From assembly GCA_964057225.1 (NCBI GenBank), contig OZ059895.1:16204001-16268000 (forward strand): DNA of 64,000 nt. Direction: 5' to 3'. A model generated the notes under the pieces. That model was not told where the DNA came from. It searched no databases and was given only the letters and a program-made list of their open reading frames with translations. A program made the position numbers and the translations under genes. Origin of the DNA: Auanema rhodensis. Taxonomy: Eukaryota > Nematoda > Chromadorea > Rhabditida > Rhabditidae. Positions 23,283-36,580 of this stretch are shown one piece after another (position 1 is the first letter of the stretch; the number at the start of each line of letters is the position of its first letter).

Positions 23283-24415
23283 TCATAAAAATGTTGGAAA
23301 TATGGTATTGTAAGGAGGTAATAGATTATGGTGGAAGAGCGATATTTTCCCCCATACTGGCTTAGGCAAATACTCTACTCTATGAGTTGGTTTATCAGCT
23401 TTAACTTCCACTTCATGTGGATCCATTACCCGTGTTTCTTGGTGATATGAGTCTTCTTCTGAAAATTCACATAAGAATCGAGCCTGGTTTCATCTATCTA
23501 CCTATGTACAGATGATCTCCTGGCATTACGTTCGTCAATTTAGTTTTATCAGACCATTTTATCGTTTGTGGACATATGACTGCTTTAGGATCTCCTATTG
23601 GTTTAATTGATTTCATAGATTTCTAAATGTTGTTATCAAATTCTTGAATTCATATTGGACAGTCAGTAGCATCCTACATACCAATTTACTCAATTCATAT
23701 AATTGCGGTGGAGGTAATATAACTTCTCCATCGAAAGCTTTTTTCAAAAATGTATCCGGAGTATTCCAACTGTGATCGGTCATTTCCTGCTCACACATTC
23801 GAATTTCAGGCTCTCCTGAAGTTTCTACAGTTAGATATTTCTGAAATGACTGCGATTGCCATCAATGGGAAGAATGAAGAAATCAGTTAGATATCTCCTA
23901 GGAATTGAAGTAGGAGTAAGCCAACAGCTCCACTGAGTCAGCTTGTTAGTGGCCCCTTCAGAGAAAATCTGAACAAAGATATATTCATAAGGATAACTGC
24001 ATGAAAGCAGAAACATTTTTAAATAGACTGGCATCTTTCTTAATGGCTTCTTGTAAATGTGATAACTCTTTGTTATTTACTGCGGATTCAACACCACTGG
24101 ATGTAATCAACAATCCGGTTTCCTCAAACACTTCCTGAAATTTAAACACAACGTTTAGCATAACCAAAGACTGGATTATACTCTAAGAGCTGCAACAGGA
24201 AGCGGATCCCCAATTTTTTCATCTGAAGAAGTAACAACGCCGCCAGGAAAAACTAAAGCGTTTGGCATGAATTTCGCAGTAGACCCTCGCCTCATCATAA
24301 GAACCCGTCGTGTTGTTTTACTTACTATAAATTTTGAAAAAAAATTGATGGCAAAATCTCAAGACACTTGTTTACTTATGATAATAGAAGCAGCGTTTTT
24401 CCATGGTGCTGCCAT
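23283..24415 (-). CDS. NUDT19: NUDT19-like Nudix hydrolase
   Basis: Starts MAAPWKNAASI, directly behind an acceptor (TCATTTTCAG|ATG). It shows TRRVLMMRRGSTAKFMPNAL, FPGGVVTSSDE and the Nudix box core REVFEETGLL split by an intron. WLTPTSIPRRYLTDFFILP, the conserved substrate-side block of the NUDT19 (RP2) family, follows. A segment like EVILPPPQLYELSKL and the end YNTIFPTFL complete the family pattern. NUDT19 enzymes hydrolyse CoA and related diphosphates, in mammals in peroxisomes; I see no SKL-type targeting tripeptide at this C-terminus. EXOC7 lies 289 bp upstream on the same strand. Confidence 0.85.
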
Positions 24416-24704
24416 CTGAAAATGAGCAAATATGCGCAGCTGCTATTAAAAGAAATAATAAACTGAAGTACGAATTGAAAAAACCAAAAATTAACTGAAA
24501 AAATAAGGAAAATGGAAGATAAATTACAGTTTATTATAAGAATAAATTATGCAAAACCATATTAAGTATGAAAAAAAGAAAACCTGTCTTGTATTCATAA
24601 GCAGTTAATATCACCCTAAAACATATCACAAAAGCTGTATCCAATAGTTCGGATAATAAGTACATACGAATTGAAATTTACAAGAAAGAGAGCGGAAAAG
24701 TTGA

Positions 24705-27212
24705 TTATGCCGTTACATCAAAAAGACGATCAATAGTTATTTTAAAAGATTCTTCAGAGTATTTCATTTGTTTTTCAAAACCTCTTGTACGCTCCATGAG
24801 ATCTACAAATGGCGGAACAAGGATTCTTTTAACTTTTTCTCGAACATCTGATGCTAGTTTGGCATCTGTTATACAATACGTACGTTGAACGGAACATACG
24901 AGATCAAATTCTCGAATGAAATTCTGAATTAAAACAGTTTGAAGTCAAGTAATTAAGAAAATAAGCCCACATATAGCATATTTCGAAGACTGTTCTTATC
25001 ATCCCCAATTTTTTCAAGGCCGAAAACATGCGATAACGTAGGGTTCCAGCTAAACAAGCAACGTTATTACGATTTTTAGAGAAAAAAAAACCTTGTCATG
25101 TATTGCTCAATACACTTATCAATCTCTGCTTCATAGAACGATAGGATTTGTGTGTTCTGTTCATTGATAACTGGTAATAAAGCAGCTTCCTCGTCGGCTA
25201 ATGTCTAAACATGAATTCAGATGATGGATGAATATGACAAAAACGGAAATTAATTACTTTGGCTATGTAATGATAATTGTTCAATAAAAACAATTTAGAT
25301 AGAGTAGTATCATCATAGTTTTCGGCTTTTCGTTTAAGGGACGTTCCCAAAGCAGATAATATACGGGCTGAAAGTAGATCTTATGAAGCATGGAGCAGAA
25401 TTTGAAGCAGCATACCAAAAAGTTTGGGAAGAAGAAGAGCAGGGTTATCACCCGGAGGAGCTGTCATGGTTAGAAGTTGTTGAGTAACAGTGTGGCGATG
25501 TAAAGTTAAAGTTACAAGGAAATTTAAAGTCTAAACATGATGTATATGAAGAATTTTATATGAACAATGGTTCAACTCACATTAGCAGTTATAGGGTGTA
25601 CGTTACCATCCAAAGGAACAAACTTGTTTACATCATTTCGAAGTCCTTCAACAAACTCATTGATGTAAGCCGAAGAGTTAGTTCTAATTAATCGAACTAA
25701 TTGTTCAAAAGGAATATCTTCCATGCTATTCTGAAAGTTTAAAACATAAAATAAAATAGAGGAAATTAAGACAAACGTTAGACAAATTGGAAAGACGCAT
25801 TTGATGAGCAGCCAAAAATCGAAGAAGAGGTAGCAACGGTATTACTCCGCTGTCACTGTCTTGAACCACTCGAAGTACATGACGAACAACATACGATAAA
25901 GGTTTTGATACAACTTCTCGGAAAATCTGAAAATACAGTTGCGATGAGAAGATGTTGTGAAAACTAACTTGTGCTCGTTTTGAAGTATCAGGTATAGCTT
26001 TTTGCATAATGCCTTCTTCAACTTCCAATAAAGCCAAAAGACATCCAAATAGAACAAGAGCTCCTTCCTCAGCTGCACCACAAAGTTCCTCCTTCTTATC
26101 AATTCGTTCACTTTTTGTACTTTTCTTCAAAGCACTAAACAATTACACAATAAATAAAAAAATAAATAAACATTTCAAACTTTTTAAGAGCTGCTGAACG
26201 AGTCTGTAATCGAGCTGTTAAAGCTGAATGATGCTGAGCTACAGAAGCAATAGATTTTAACATGTTATCAGATCTAAAACAGAATTACTTACATACAGTT
26301 CAAGTAAATAACATCAAAATAAATTTACCTTATTTCAGAATAATTCTGTAAAAATTTGAAGCGACCGCGTTCTAATAGCCATGCACCAAGCTTGCAAATA
26401 TCATCCAAATCTCGGATCGTGTTAATATCTTTCGCTTTGCTACCCATGAGCTCTACACAAATAGATAAATTTCCAATTAAATAAAAAGATAAATACAAAC
26501 CATATTGGTCATCTAAGCACACAATTATAATAGCAGGATCAGCTGGTGTTGTATTCCTTTGCAACAGAGCTTTGTACTGATTTTCGAGTATTATGTAGCC
26601 CGATTCTATCGTCATTTTCTTTAAAAATAAGAACAAATACAAACAAATTCAAATACAATAAACAACAAACCATATTTTCTGTCTTATTCTGATAATTTGG
26701 ATTAGATTCAAAGAATTGAACAGCTTGACCCAAGCTATCCATGTTTTCCAAATATGACGTCAAGCTGTGCATAGGATTCGCATCCCTGAATATGAATATA
26801 TAGATAATTAATAATTCAGAAAAAGGTAATACCTGATTGTAGATTCCAATTCATGAGTTCTGCCATAGAATTGAATTGTAGCATCAATGGTATTGACTAG
26901 TCTTTGAATATCTAAAGCAATGTTATATTACACAACGCTACGAGAGAAAAGAACAACTGTGTTGCTTGAGCTGCAGCTTCCCATTAACTTCGTGCATTGG
27001 CAGGACGTTCTCCTCTAAGCTTGTTAATCTTCGTTGGAAGTTATCAATAATATCTTCAATGCCATTTTTGATTTGATCACTTTTACTAACATTTGATTGG
27101 AAACTTCTTAGCCATTCTTCCTCCTTAAGAATAAAAACTCAAAATGATAATGTTGAAAGAGTCCTACCTGTTGGAGCTTTTTGTTAATTCCTTCTATATT
27201 AGCGTCCGTCAT
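24705..27212 (-). CDS. EXOC7: Exocyst complex subunit Exo70 (EXOC7)
   Basis: Minus-strand gene of about twelve exons. The N-terminus MTDANIEGINKKLQQEEEW is coiled-coil-like. The middle contains DLDDICKLGAWLLERGR and GVIPLLPLLRFLAAHQ. The C-terminal Exo70 core follows: FLLNNYHYIAKTL (the strongly conserved block), QYMTRWNPTLSHVFG, LRNMLKNFIREFDLVCSVQ, and an ending close to YSEESFKITIDRLFDVTA. Exo70 binds PI(4,5)P2 and tethers secretory vesicles at the plasma membrane; basic residues in the C-terminal domain are visible (REKVKRILVPPF). No splice acceptor adjoins the ATG, unlike most genes here. Confidence 0.9.
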
Positions 27213-28376
27213 GTTAAAACCAAAATATTCATAGTTTACTCAGCATATATAGGCAGTCAGAGCAGCAACAAATAAGGTAAATTCGTACGCAAAATTTCGT
27301 AGTTATACCGTTCTCGAAAATATAATTACAGTAACTTCTGACCAAAAAAGGGTAAGTTTAAGTAATAAAATTAGAATTAAATTATACAGTATACTATTGT
27401 TGAATAATAACTTATAAAGCATTTAGTTAAAATGAAAGAAAGAATAGCAAAAAGAATAAATTTTTACTGCCGTAACTGACTTTTAGCATGAAAGGCTGTA
27501 GGAGATGGAATAAAACAAATACATTCTTCAGTAACCAATTATAAACAAAAATAATCGAAATTTTGAATTATTGATAACATAGTGATAAAAACATTTATGA
27601 GTGAATCATGACTAATCACTTCACCATGTGTGCGTCCGTTTTTGTGACACACCTACTCGTATTATATTAAATTTAGTCTTAAAACAATATATAAACTTAT
27701 AAACTTTTATTAAAATATTTGTTCTTTCATCTATTTGATTTTCCAAAATATGTTCATTTGTTTTTGAAATTATTCATTTTATATTAGAATGAATGAATAA
27801 TTATCAAAATACATTCTACTTGTGTATTCAAGTTAAGAAAATACATGTCATGCAGTAGAAGCTTATCTAAGATTCTTTTAGTTTTCCTTCTTAGATATAA
27901 CATTATTATTTATCAGTTGTTTCAAGGTTATAATAAGCTGTTGATCAATGTATACATTTACAAAACTTTCTTTATTTCTCAGAATAATGCTTCAAATTCT
28001 TTAACTTCATCAATTTTGAAGCTATATTAGGTTACTTCCCAGTAGTGCATTTTCATGATGACGTCATGACGTCATTGATAATTTACTTTATTTTCCATAT
28101 TTATATAATTAAACGAATTTGTTTTACCAATAAACTTTATTTAAATAAAAATCTGAAACGTTTGGATATGATATTTATAATAATACCAAGTAAAGCTATA
28201 AAGTCGAAATGTTAAAATTCCGTTTAAACATACGATTTGAGATATTATATTGTAATTGTACATACAATTTATACAGAGAAAAGGCTAGTGAGCACCGTAA
28301 AACTGAAGTCTGATGATCAAATGACCCGATTTGAAAGAGATTATTTCGATTAAAAAATTAAACAAAAAAGAAATTT
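27213..28376. other. Intergenic AT-rich region
   Basis: About 1.16 kb between the EXOC7 start and the acetylcholine receptor stop. Strongly AT-rich, with no supported exon. A short direct repeat GATGACGTCATGACGTCATTG near 28057-28077 contains two overlapping TGACGTCA (CRE-type) sites. Confidence 0.55.
28057..28077. promoter_or_regulatory. Overlapping palindromic CRE-like sites
   Basis: TGACGTCA occurs twice in tandem overlap. It is the consensus for CREB/ATF bZIP proteins. It lies about 0.85 kb upstream of the EXOC7 ATG and could be regulatory; this is inferred from the motif only. Confidence 0.35.
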
Positions 28377-31150
28377 TTAAACAAAAAGATGAGGAGCTCT
28401 ATATGATATCACAAGAGTGCATAGAAGTAAGAAGAAAGAAAAAGTGAAGAAACAAACACGATCAATAACCATGGCAGCAAACATCCAATCAGCTCGATGA
28501 GCATGCAAGAGTTCCTATAAGTTTTTAATTTAAAAATTGTTGAAACATTGTCCAAATTATGAAACCTCTTTGCGCACTCGTGCTGAAATAATTCGAAGTT
28601 CTTCAATAATGCCGGTATATTGCTTTTCATCGATGGATAACTTTTGAGTATTTGAATTAACAAGCGGAAGATGAGGTAGCTTAACATCGTCATGTCTCTG
28701 AAATTCATTTTAAAGCTTGTAATGAACTACGGTAACTCGAGCTTACATTAGTAGTAGACGTTGAATACTTATATGGCTCAGTAATATTAGCTAGATTAAC
28801 AGATAAATTATTATTACTATTATTTGAATTTGTATTTCCGTTATAGTTAATGCTGTTATGATGTGCTAAGGTTGTTGTAGGCAATGAAGCAGATTTTGGA
28901 TTATTCAACAACGGTAATGAGAATGTTCCACGTTCAGGATTCTTTTTGCGAACTTCTATTCTTCCGCCTGAATTCCAAAATTTCAATAATCATTCCATAA
29001 CTCCTTCTTACCGTGACAGAAGTCAAGATGAACATCTTTAGCTTTACGATCTCCACTAACCATTGAAGCTGACTTCATACCACGCTTCGCTGACATCGCT
29101 TTGTTCTTGATGTCAACTATGAAATTTTTCGATTTTCTACAAAAATTGAGAAATTACTTAGATCTTTGTAATGAAATTATAAATTACGCTTTTTCTTTCA
29201 TATCATATATTCCATTTTCACACGATAAAGTGAACTGACGAGGACGATCCATGTATAACAAGGGCGGTAACCAATGAAGCAGAACTCTTCGAACCTGAAA
29301 CATTCAGCATATTCTGGAATCAGCTGATTTCTATTCAAAACATACAAATGGCGTCATAGGACGATAACTTTCCGGTGTCCTATGATGATAGTTGAGCACG
29401 AAAACGGAACAGATAACACTGGCACCAACTTCAAACATGATGCAAGAGAAGTATACTTCTTAAATATTTCAAGTTTTTCTTGAGATTTCTAAGCTTGATA
29501 TTACCGATTAAGGGTAAAGCATCACTAGTTTGAGGCATTGATTCAGCAACCATTAACATGAAAACGCAAAGTGACATAAAGATAGTTACACCTAAATTAA
29601 ACAAAAGCCAATTTGTGACAAAGTTCTAAAAGAAATTACATAAATTTAATTTTTCTCCTGATTCAACAGGTAGTGTAAAGCCTAGCAGAGCCAAACATGA
29701 AATGAGCAAACTCGGCAAAATGAGATTAAATCTATAAGTTTTGAGGAAAAACAGTGAATGAATTCAAATAACGTCTTCAATTACCCATAATAGAGAGTAC
29801 GTCGTCGAATTGAAATAGTAAAAGTGATGTCATAATATGGTTCTGGGCAACATTCATAATAGAAAATTGATCGTTTCGAGGTGAGACCTGAAGACGAGTT
29901 GACAGAATAAGGTACTTGATAGATTGTTTAGTTAAAACCTAAAAATTCCCATTCTCCGTTTGGCTGATATGTGCCATAGGATACGGTAGAATTTCGTAAA
30001 TCTGTGAAAAATCCGGAATATGTCCAAGAACCAAATTTCATGGTACAATGCTGAAATTTGAAATTTTTTATGTTTAATGTTATTTTTTATTTTATTACTT
30101 GAGTATCAAATGGGAAGTAAGCAACATCAATCCGACAACTGGATCGAATAACTGCAGGCGGAATCCATGTAACATTGCCTGTGCTGCAAACAACGATTTC
30201 TTTTTGAGAGCTAGAGAGAGGGAAAAGGTTAGAGTAAGAGAGAGAGAGAGAGAGAGAAAGAGAAAATTTTTAAGCTCGAAAAAATAATTAATGAACATAC
30301 TGATAAACTACAGCATTAACCGGCCAAGTTGAATCAAATTGCTGATCTACGGAATTATACAGTAAGACATCCGGCTTCCAAATAGTTTTAATCGGAAGAC
30401 GTACTTCACGAATATTGCCATATTCTGATGGATCCCACGCTAGATAATGATCGACCCAACTCTAAAACATCAGACTTTTCGTCAAACTTTGCAAATTTCA
30501 TTCATTTTTCAATAATAAAATATTAAAAAATTAGAATTATGTAAATTCTTGTAATAGTATATTCTTAAGAGAAATTGTCTTTTTCCGACTAAAAGGTCAA
30601 AATTTCATGCATTTTAGTTAATATAAACAGAAGACTTTAACAAACAAACCATTCTAAGCCACACATTTGAATGCATTATCTGCTGTTTCTCATCCTAAAT
30701 TTTAAACATTTCTTCTTAACGATGTATCATAACTTCTACTAACTATATCAAGAATTTGCTGATAATCTAAGCCTAAGTATACTAGAACTGGCTCAGATTC
30801 ATTACGAACAGGACGAGCCAGCTTGTTGTAGCCATCCAGTAGCTTGGAGTATAGACGTCGTTCATGATCACCAGCCCAAACTTCTAGAATATGTATATGT
30901 GAAAATGGAGAACTTGTAGTGAAATCGAAGGGAATTTCATCTTTTTAGCATTTCTATTTGATTGTCTTTTGGTTTGCAGCACAAAAAATTGAGATTTTGA
31001 CACCACCCCCCAGATGATAAGTCAAGATTGGTTGAAGAAGCTCGACAAGCTTTAACATGATGTTGATGCTCGATAATGATGTATACCTTTAGATTGAACA
31101 ACATTGTTGTGTAGACAATGAAATAAAATGAATATTTGAACTAAAATCAT
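28377..31150 (-). CDS. Nicotinic acetylcholine receptor alpha-type subunit
   Basis: Cys-loop ligand-gated channel. Signal peptide [12 protein letters not shown], then [19 protein letters not shown]. Ligand-binding domain blocks include [17 protein letters not shown] and [12 protein letters not shown]. The Cys-loop is [15 protein letters not shown] (13 residues between Cys). Loop C has the vicinal cysteines YECCPEPY, the mark of alpha subunits. Three membrane helices follow, then a long cytoplasmic loop with an Asn/Ser/Thr-rich part, and M4 after [15 protein letters not shown]. The end is SYRAPHLFV. The closest family is the ACR-16/alpha7-like group. Glu at M2 -1' indicates cation selectivity. 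M2 reads [17 protein letters not shown], putting Met, not Leu, at the 9' gate. The ATG adjoins an acceptor (CTCTTTTAG|ATG). One intron holds a (GA)n tract. Confidence 0.9.
30230..30263. repeat. (GA)n microsatellite in receptor intron
   Basis: Short GA-rich tract inside an intron of the acetylcholine receptor gene. Confidence 0.85.
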
Positions 31151-31861
31151 CTAAAAGAGTTGTGATTGAATTCAAATATTAATAATACAAGACACAAACT
31201 ATACGCGAAAATAGCCAATTGGTAAAAGAAAATTTAATCGAAATGAGAAGGAGGAGAAGAAGGAGAAGGAGGAAGCCTTTAATTCAGTTTTTTTGAGCAG
31301 AAAAGGGGGGTATAGCACCGCAGTTTGAGATCAATTCGTGTCTGAGATTGAAGAGAATGGCAAAGACCAAAAAAAGGAAGAAAAAATTGAAAAAAAATTT
31401 TTCGAAAGAAGATTAAAGAGAAACAAAATTCGTTGAAAAAGGATATCCAACTTTGATCAAAACTCAAAAATATGTTTACAAAACCTTTTTTTACATCCTA
31501 ACTATACAGCTTAAAAGCTATACGATTGATGGGAATAATTAATTTAATAAAAACAATAAAGATAATTTTAATAAAAATTCAAAAAAAAGAGAAAAAGAGA
31601 ATGAAATCATAAAGCGTTTGGCTATTGATAAGTTGGATAAGTTGAAGCTCAAGCTGCTGGTAGATAATGAAGAATGAGGGCATTTCTTTAGTAGAAATGG
31701 AAAATAAATATTTTCTGTGTCATAAGCTTAAAAATTACATCTAACTTCTAACGTTAGTGCAAAAGATGAGGCAACAGCTTAAGCTAGTAAAATGGCGTGA
31801 GAATAGAGGGCGTGGTTTACATACTAACAAAGGGGTTAAACTTTTGTGCTTCACTCTTTGA

Positions 31862-31996
31862 ATGGGATATAGAGTGTGGAAGAAGATGAGTATAAGCTTA
31901 GCATCATCAGCACACCGTTTCCCAGATCGTTTGGCAACGTTTCAAGAGTCTTCACATTCATATTTGAAGGACTATCTTAAAAACTTCAAAGGTTAA
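31862..31996 (+). CDS. Possible 44-residue small ORF
   Basis: ATG to TAA, starting MGYRVWKKMSISLASSAHRF and ending KDYLKNFKG. Composition is protein-like and not repeat-driven, but there is no homology I recognise and no splice context. It could be chance. Confidence 0.15.
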   Translation: MGYRVWKKMSISLASSAHRFPDRLATFQESSHSYLKDYLKNFKG

Positions 31997-32798
31997 TATA
32001 AAAGTTTTTAGGTTGCAGCATGCTTCCGCTAACTGTTACTGCTGACCATAAACGAGGTTAAAATCGAAAAAAAGTCAGTCAAAAGGTTTTTAATATAAAT
32101 AAATAAATAAATAGAAAAAAAAAGTATTGATTAATAGAATGTTTTGTTTATTTTGTTTTTCTAAGTTTCATTTTACGTAAGGTTGTAACAGGCTGCTTTG
32201 CTCATCATGCTCTGCTGACAAGCTATTCAATATGCTAATTATGCAGAAAATTATTTTGCTTTTCAATTTGATGCGAAGCGGTTGCATTCAACAGCCATAG
32301 ACACAATCTCGAATAAAAAAAATATTTGTTTTCTTTTTGAATATAAAAAATTAGAAAGAAAGACATATAACTCATGAGAATATATAGTAAACTCTATCTT
32401 CTAATTATGAAAATTATAAAACTTGAAAGAACAATCTTCTAGTTTCTACAGATAATACATGAATATGTGAGCGGATGTTCCTTGAGAGAAGATGCGAAAG
32501 AGCAACGGAATGCTGGAATAGAACGGCTTTTCAGGACCATGGCCGTCAGAAGCGGGCTGCAGGGAAAAGGCAATTGGGAAAGGAATATGTCAAGAGATGT
32601 CCGGCTAAAGTGATGATGAAGCTTGTAGATGGTACACACACACAAATCTCGAAACAAATGCAGTGTCTGCCATATGGAGTGTAGGGGACGGACGGAGCTG
32701 CTGTGGCTGGTTATGCTTCTTAAGATACAAATGATAATATATGATTTTCGTTCCATCTTTCTACATATGGACGAAGGAATGATTGCTTTTACTAGGGA

Positions 32799-32846
32799 CC
32801 GCTGCTACTGCTGCTGCTGCTGATGCTGCTGCTGTTGCAACTGCTA
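32799..32846. repeat. CTG/TGC trinucleotide-rich tract
   Basis: An imperfect run of CTG and TGC triplets (CTGCTGCTGCTGATGCTGCTGC). No coding context is evident. Confidence 0.8.
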
Positions 32847-34739
32847 CATGGACTAGGATGTTCAAGAGACAACATGTATATACAAATCGTTGTAGTCAGT
32901 TCACATCATGATGAACTAAATCGTTCTTTTGCATGTCTTTTACTCTCCGTTCGTTATATTCTTTCTGTTTTTCTTTCTTTTTTCCTTCTCTTGCATCTGA
33001 ACTCAACTTTGTGCTCTGCTGTTATAATAATGTTATAAGCGAGAGCTGAGAATAGATCCCTCGAGACTATGAACTTATAGCCGAATGTGTACGAGGTCCA
33101 GTTTCGAGACTATCTGATTGTTCTATACTTCTTCTTCATCTTCTTCATCTCCTGCTTCCACGTTAGCTCTCGTATTCTCTTTATATTGCCTGTCAATGAT
33201 ATCCATGTTTTATGACTTATAAGGAATCATTGTTATAGCTTTGATATGGAGCAGAGTTCACATATGAAAGGAACTCAAACAGCTCTTTCTCTAGAACATC
33301 ACTTCCTCTTCTTCAGTGTACATTCCTCCTGTTTCTCCTCCTTCCATTTTCACTCTTTTATCTCTTCTCCTTCAAATATTTCATGCTTATGTGAAGATTA
33401 TTGTTACTGTAATAAAGATAGATAAATCATATTAAGAACAGGCATATCATACACACATGATCTTCCAAAGTTTAAGCTTAAAGCCTATTCAAATAGCATT
33501 ATCAACTTTATATTCAAACTTATTAAGCAGATGAGTATCTGGAGCTGATTCTGATATGTTATGTCATGCATTCGATGAAAAACTCGCATTTCACTTTATA
33601 CACTATCATGCTTGACTGAATATCATAGATCATCTTCTCTAACTGCTATGCATAATCAAACTTATTTTTTAAATTTTAGATTCTCAATACTAAGAATATG
33701 AATAATGAATGTTAAAGTTAATGAATGAACTGATATTTATAGGTAATTCTCGAAGATCTTTTCAAATGGAAAGGAGGAAATATGCTTTTCCAGGAAAACT
33801 TTATCTTCCAGCTTCATCTAGATTTATCCCAAAAGCCGATAGCTTGTCGAAAATAAAATAAAACATTTGATTGAAATACAGATGTTTCAGATGCAAAAAA
33901 AGAAGAAACAGAGAAGTTATAGCACAAGTTGTAGTAGAGGGTGTCAAGAAAACACATCGAATGTTTGTTTTTTCCACTTTTAACTAAATTCAAGTTTTAT
34001 ATATTAACATGATTACCATACATATATATATATACTATGCTATTTATATATAAAGTTTATTATATAGTTTAGATTTCGGTTGTCGTAATTCTTCGACAAC
34101 TTCATGTCCCGTCGTCTGTCCTCTTTGAAGTATATTTCAGTTGAAATTGTCTGAGAGACATTCCTAATCCTTCATGGCTATTTGAATAAATAAATCATTT
34201 TACTTCACCAAAAAGAGTTTTTCAAATTGAAAAAATTAAAGAAAAACATTGTAAAACCTTAATTCTTTAACCTGAAAGGTGGACACATATATATAGAGAG
34301 AGAGATAGAAGAGATCCTGTGAACTTCCTCTCTCTCTCTCTCCTTCTATCTTTCAGCTCACATGGATTCTTCAAAATTGAAAAATAGCGAAAACTATGTG
34401 CTTTCTTACAAAAAAAAAGGAAAACTCTTGCAAAAGTTCCACTTGAATCTCTGGAAATTAAATATTTTGCATTTTAAAAGTTTTTTTTTTCTTTTTTTTT
34501 TTCATTTTATCCGAAATAATTAATAGCTAAGTACAGAGAGACGCTGATTGTAGTTGTAGATGAAATAATGAAGGAAGGAATAAAGGAAAAAGCCATATTA
34601 ACTACTTGAAATATTTGAACAAGGTCGAATGTCATGCAATTCTTTCTCTTCTTTTTCCACTATTTCATGAAACTTTTCTCATCAAGACAAGAAAAAGATA
34701 AGGATTCATTCTCCTATTCCGTCGTATACTTACCCTCAT

Positions 34740-34749
34740 ACTCTCTCTC

Positions 34750-34809
<60 letters not shown>

Positions 34810-34816
34810 TCTTTCT
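34740..34816. repeat. (CT)n microsatellite
   Basis: About 77 bp of CT repeats with rare CCC interruptions. Confidence 0.95.
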
Positions 34817-35272
34817 CTTACTGTGTCCAGCCTCTTCCTCTCCCTCAATCTTTTTCTTTGATTTATCCAATCTCTTTTACTCTTTGTAGGGGTTCATATC
34901 TTCCAAAAAAAAAAAGAAAGAAAAGCCCTTTTCCTCATATATCGTTTTCTCCTCTTTTTCATGTACAAAGAAGCAAAAGTTCAACATATTTTCCAGAATA
35001 AATGATGAAATCATCTATGTCTATATGGAAGAAAAGTTTTTTTTTGAAGAAAATATTTCCATTTCTTGACAAACCTCCACTAAGATAATCGGTTAAGAAT
35101 AATAGATGAAGTGTTTTTTTACTGCAAAAAGAAGAAATTCGTATAAAAAAATTAAAGACTTAGAATCTGTCATCCATATAATGACCGTCATTATCAACGG
35201 AATGCCCATAAATTACGATAAAAAAAAAGAAAAAAAGGTTTGAAATTCAGTTAAAGTCTCTCTCCTTCTTGG

Positions 35273-35273
<1 letters not shown>

Positions 35274-35318
<45 letters not shown>

Positions 35319-35342
35319 CTTTATTTGCCCTCTTACTCTTTT

Positions 35343-35395
<53 letters not shown>
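35274..35395. repeat. Pair of (CT)n microsatellites
   Basis: Two long CT tracts (about 35274-35313 and 35347-35393) separated by a pyrimidine-rich spacer. Confidence 0.95.
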
Positions 35396-35396
<1 letters not shown>

Positions 35397-36485
35397 ATCT
35401 CAAAAATAATGATCACATGATCTAAATGATTAAATGTGCTATGGTAAAATATCAAATTAATCGAAAAGTATACCCTTAAATCGATGCTATTTACCTAAAC
35501 TTTGATAAAACTTTAATTAATAAGAATGATTTTCAAATAATTAGATGAATAATAGCTTTTCATTGAGAAAATTCTCTTTGATTGAAGTCAAAATTTGAAG
35601 AAAAAACATTGCTTAAAGTAATGATTTTTCAACAAAAAAAACTTTAAAAGATGTCCTTTTGATTTTGTTTTTGTCGTTTTTACTTCATTCTTATCCGAAT
35701 GTTATGTCTTTGTTTACCTTACATCTCACATACATCCTGAGAGTAATATCTTTAAGATATCTGAGATTTACTCATTGATTATGCTTGTTTCAAGTTTCTT
35801 TTAGGTGCCAAGGGGGGATTTGAACATTTAAAATTGGAAAATGCTCTGGATTTTACACAAAACAACAACAACAACAACTTGAAAAACATACCTGCTATAT
35901 AAAGATGGCTAACAATCATTAATATACAGAAGAAACAACAATCTATTAACATTTATCTGAAAAAAACAAGTTATATACTAATGCTAGAAGGAACAAAAAT
36001 AAAATTAAGGATATAGGAGGAGCAGCCAAATTGAATTGTTGGTGATCAGGTTGATGAGTTGAGATGGAATTATGAAATTCTTTCATATTTCTATATCAAT
36101 TCATCATAATGTTCTTCTCTTTTCATCATTAATAGTGAATTGAAATTAGCTGAAAATAGTAGCCGCCATGTGTGTGGAGGGGGTCGTCGTGGTGTTATGG
36201 CTATGATGTGAGGGTGGAATTAGACAGATGATGTGCCAAGAAGACGCAAATTTGCTTAAGGATGATCTTTCAAGCTTGGAATATGGACCTCAAGCCATGA
36301 ATAGACATTATTTTGCCTCAGGGAATAATCATTTTCACTAAAGTAGAAATAAAGAAAAAAAAGTCCGAAAATGATGGCAGGAAACTGAGAGAAGAAGAAA
36401 AAAGTTCTGCATACACTGTCAAATTAGGAGCAGAGAAAGCGTGAACGAACATGATGAAGAAAATATAGAAAAAAGGAACATAGAA

Positions 36486-36486
<1 letters not shown>

Positions 36487-36523
<37 letters not shown>

Positions 36524-36524
36524 G

Positions 36525-36565
<41 letters not shown>

Positions 36566-36580
36566 GGAGAAAGAGGGAGA
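36487..36580. repeat. (GA)n microsatellite
   Basis: GA tract with AAAG and GGGG interruptions, opposite in strand sense to the two preceding CT arrays. Confidence 0.95.

Noticed and set aside
28409-28708. Alternative frame reading through the end of the receptor gene (99 residues)
   Set aside because: The frame giving [15 protein letters not shown] and a hydrophobic M4 is the conserved one; the other frame runs through an intron.
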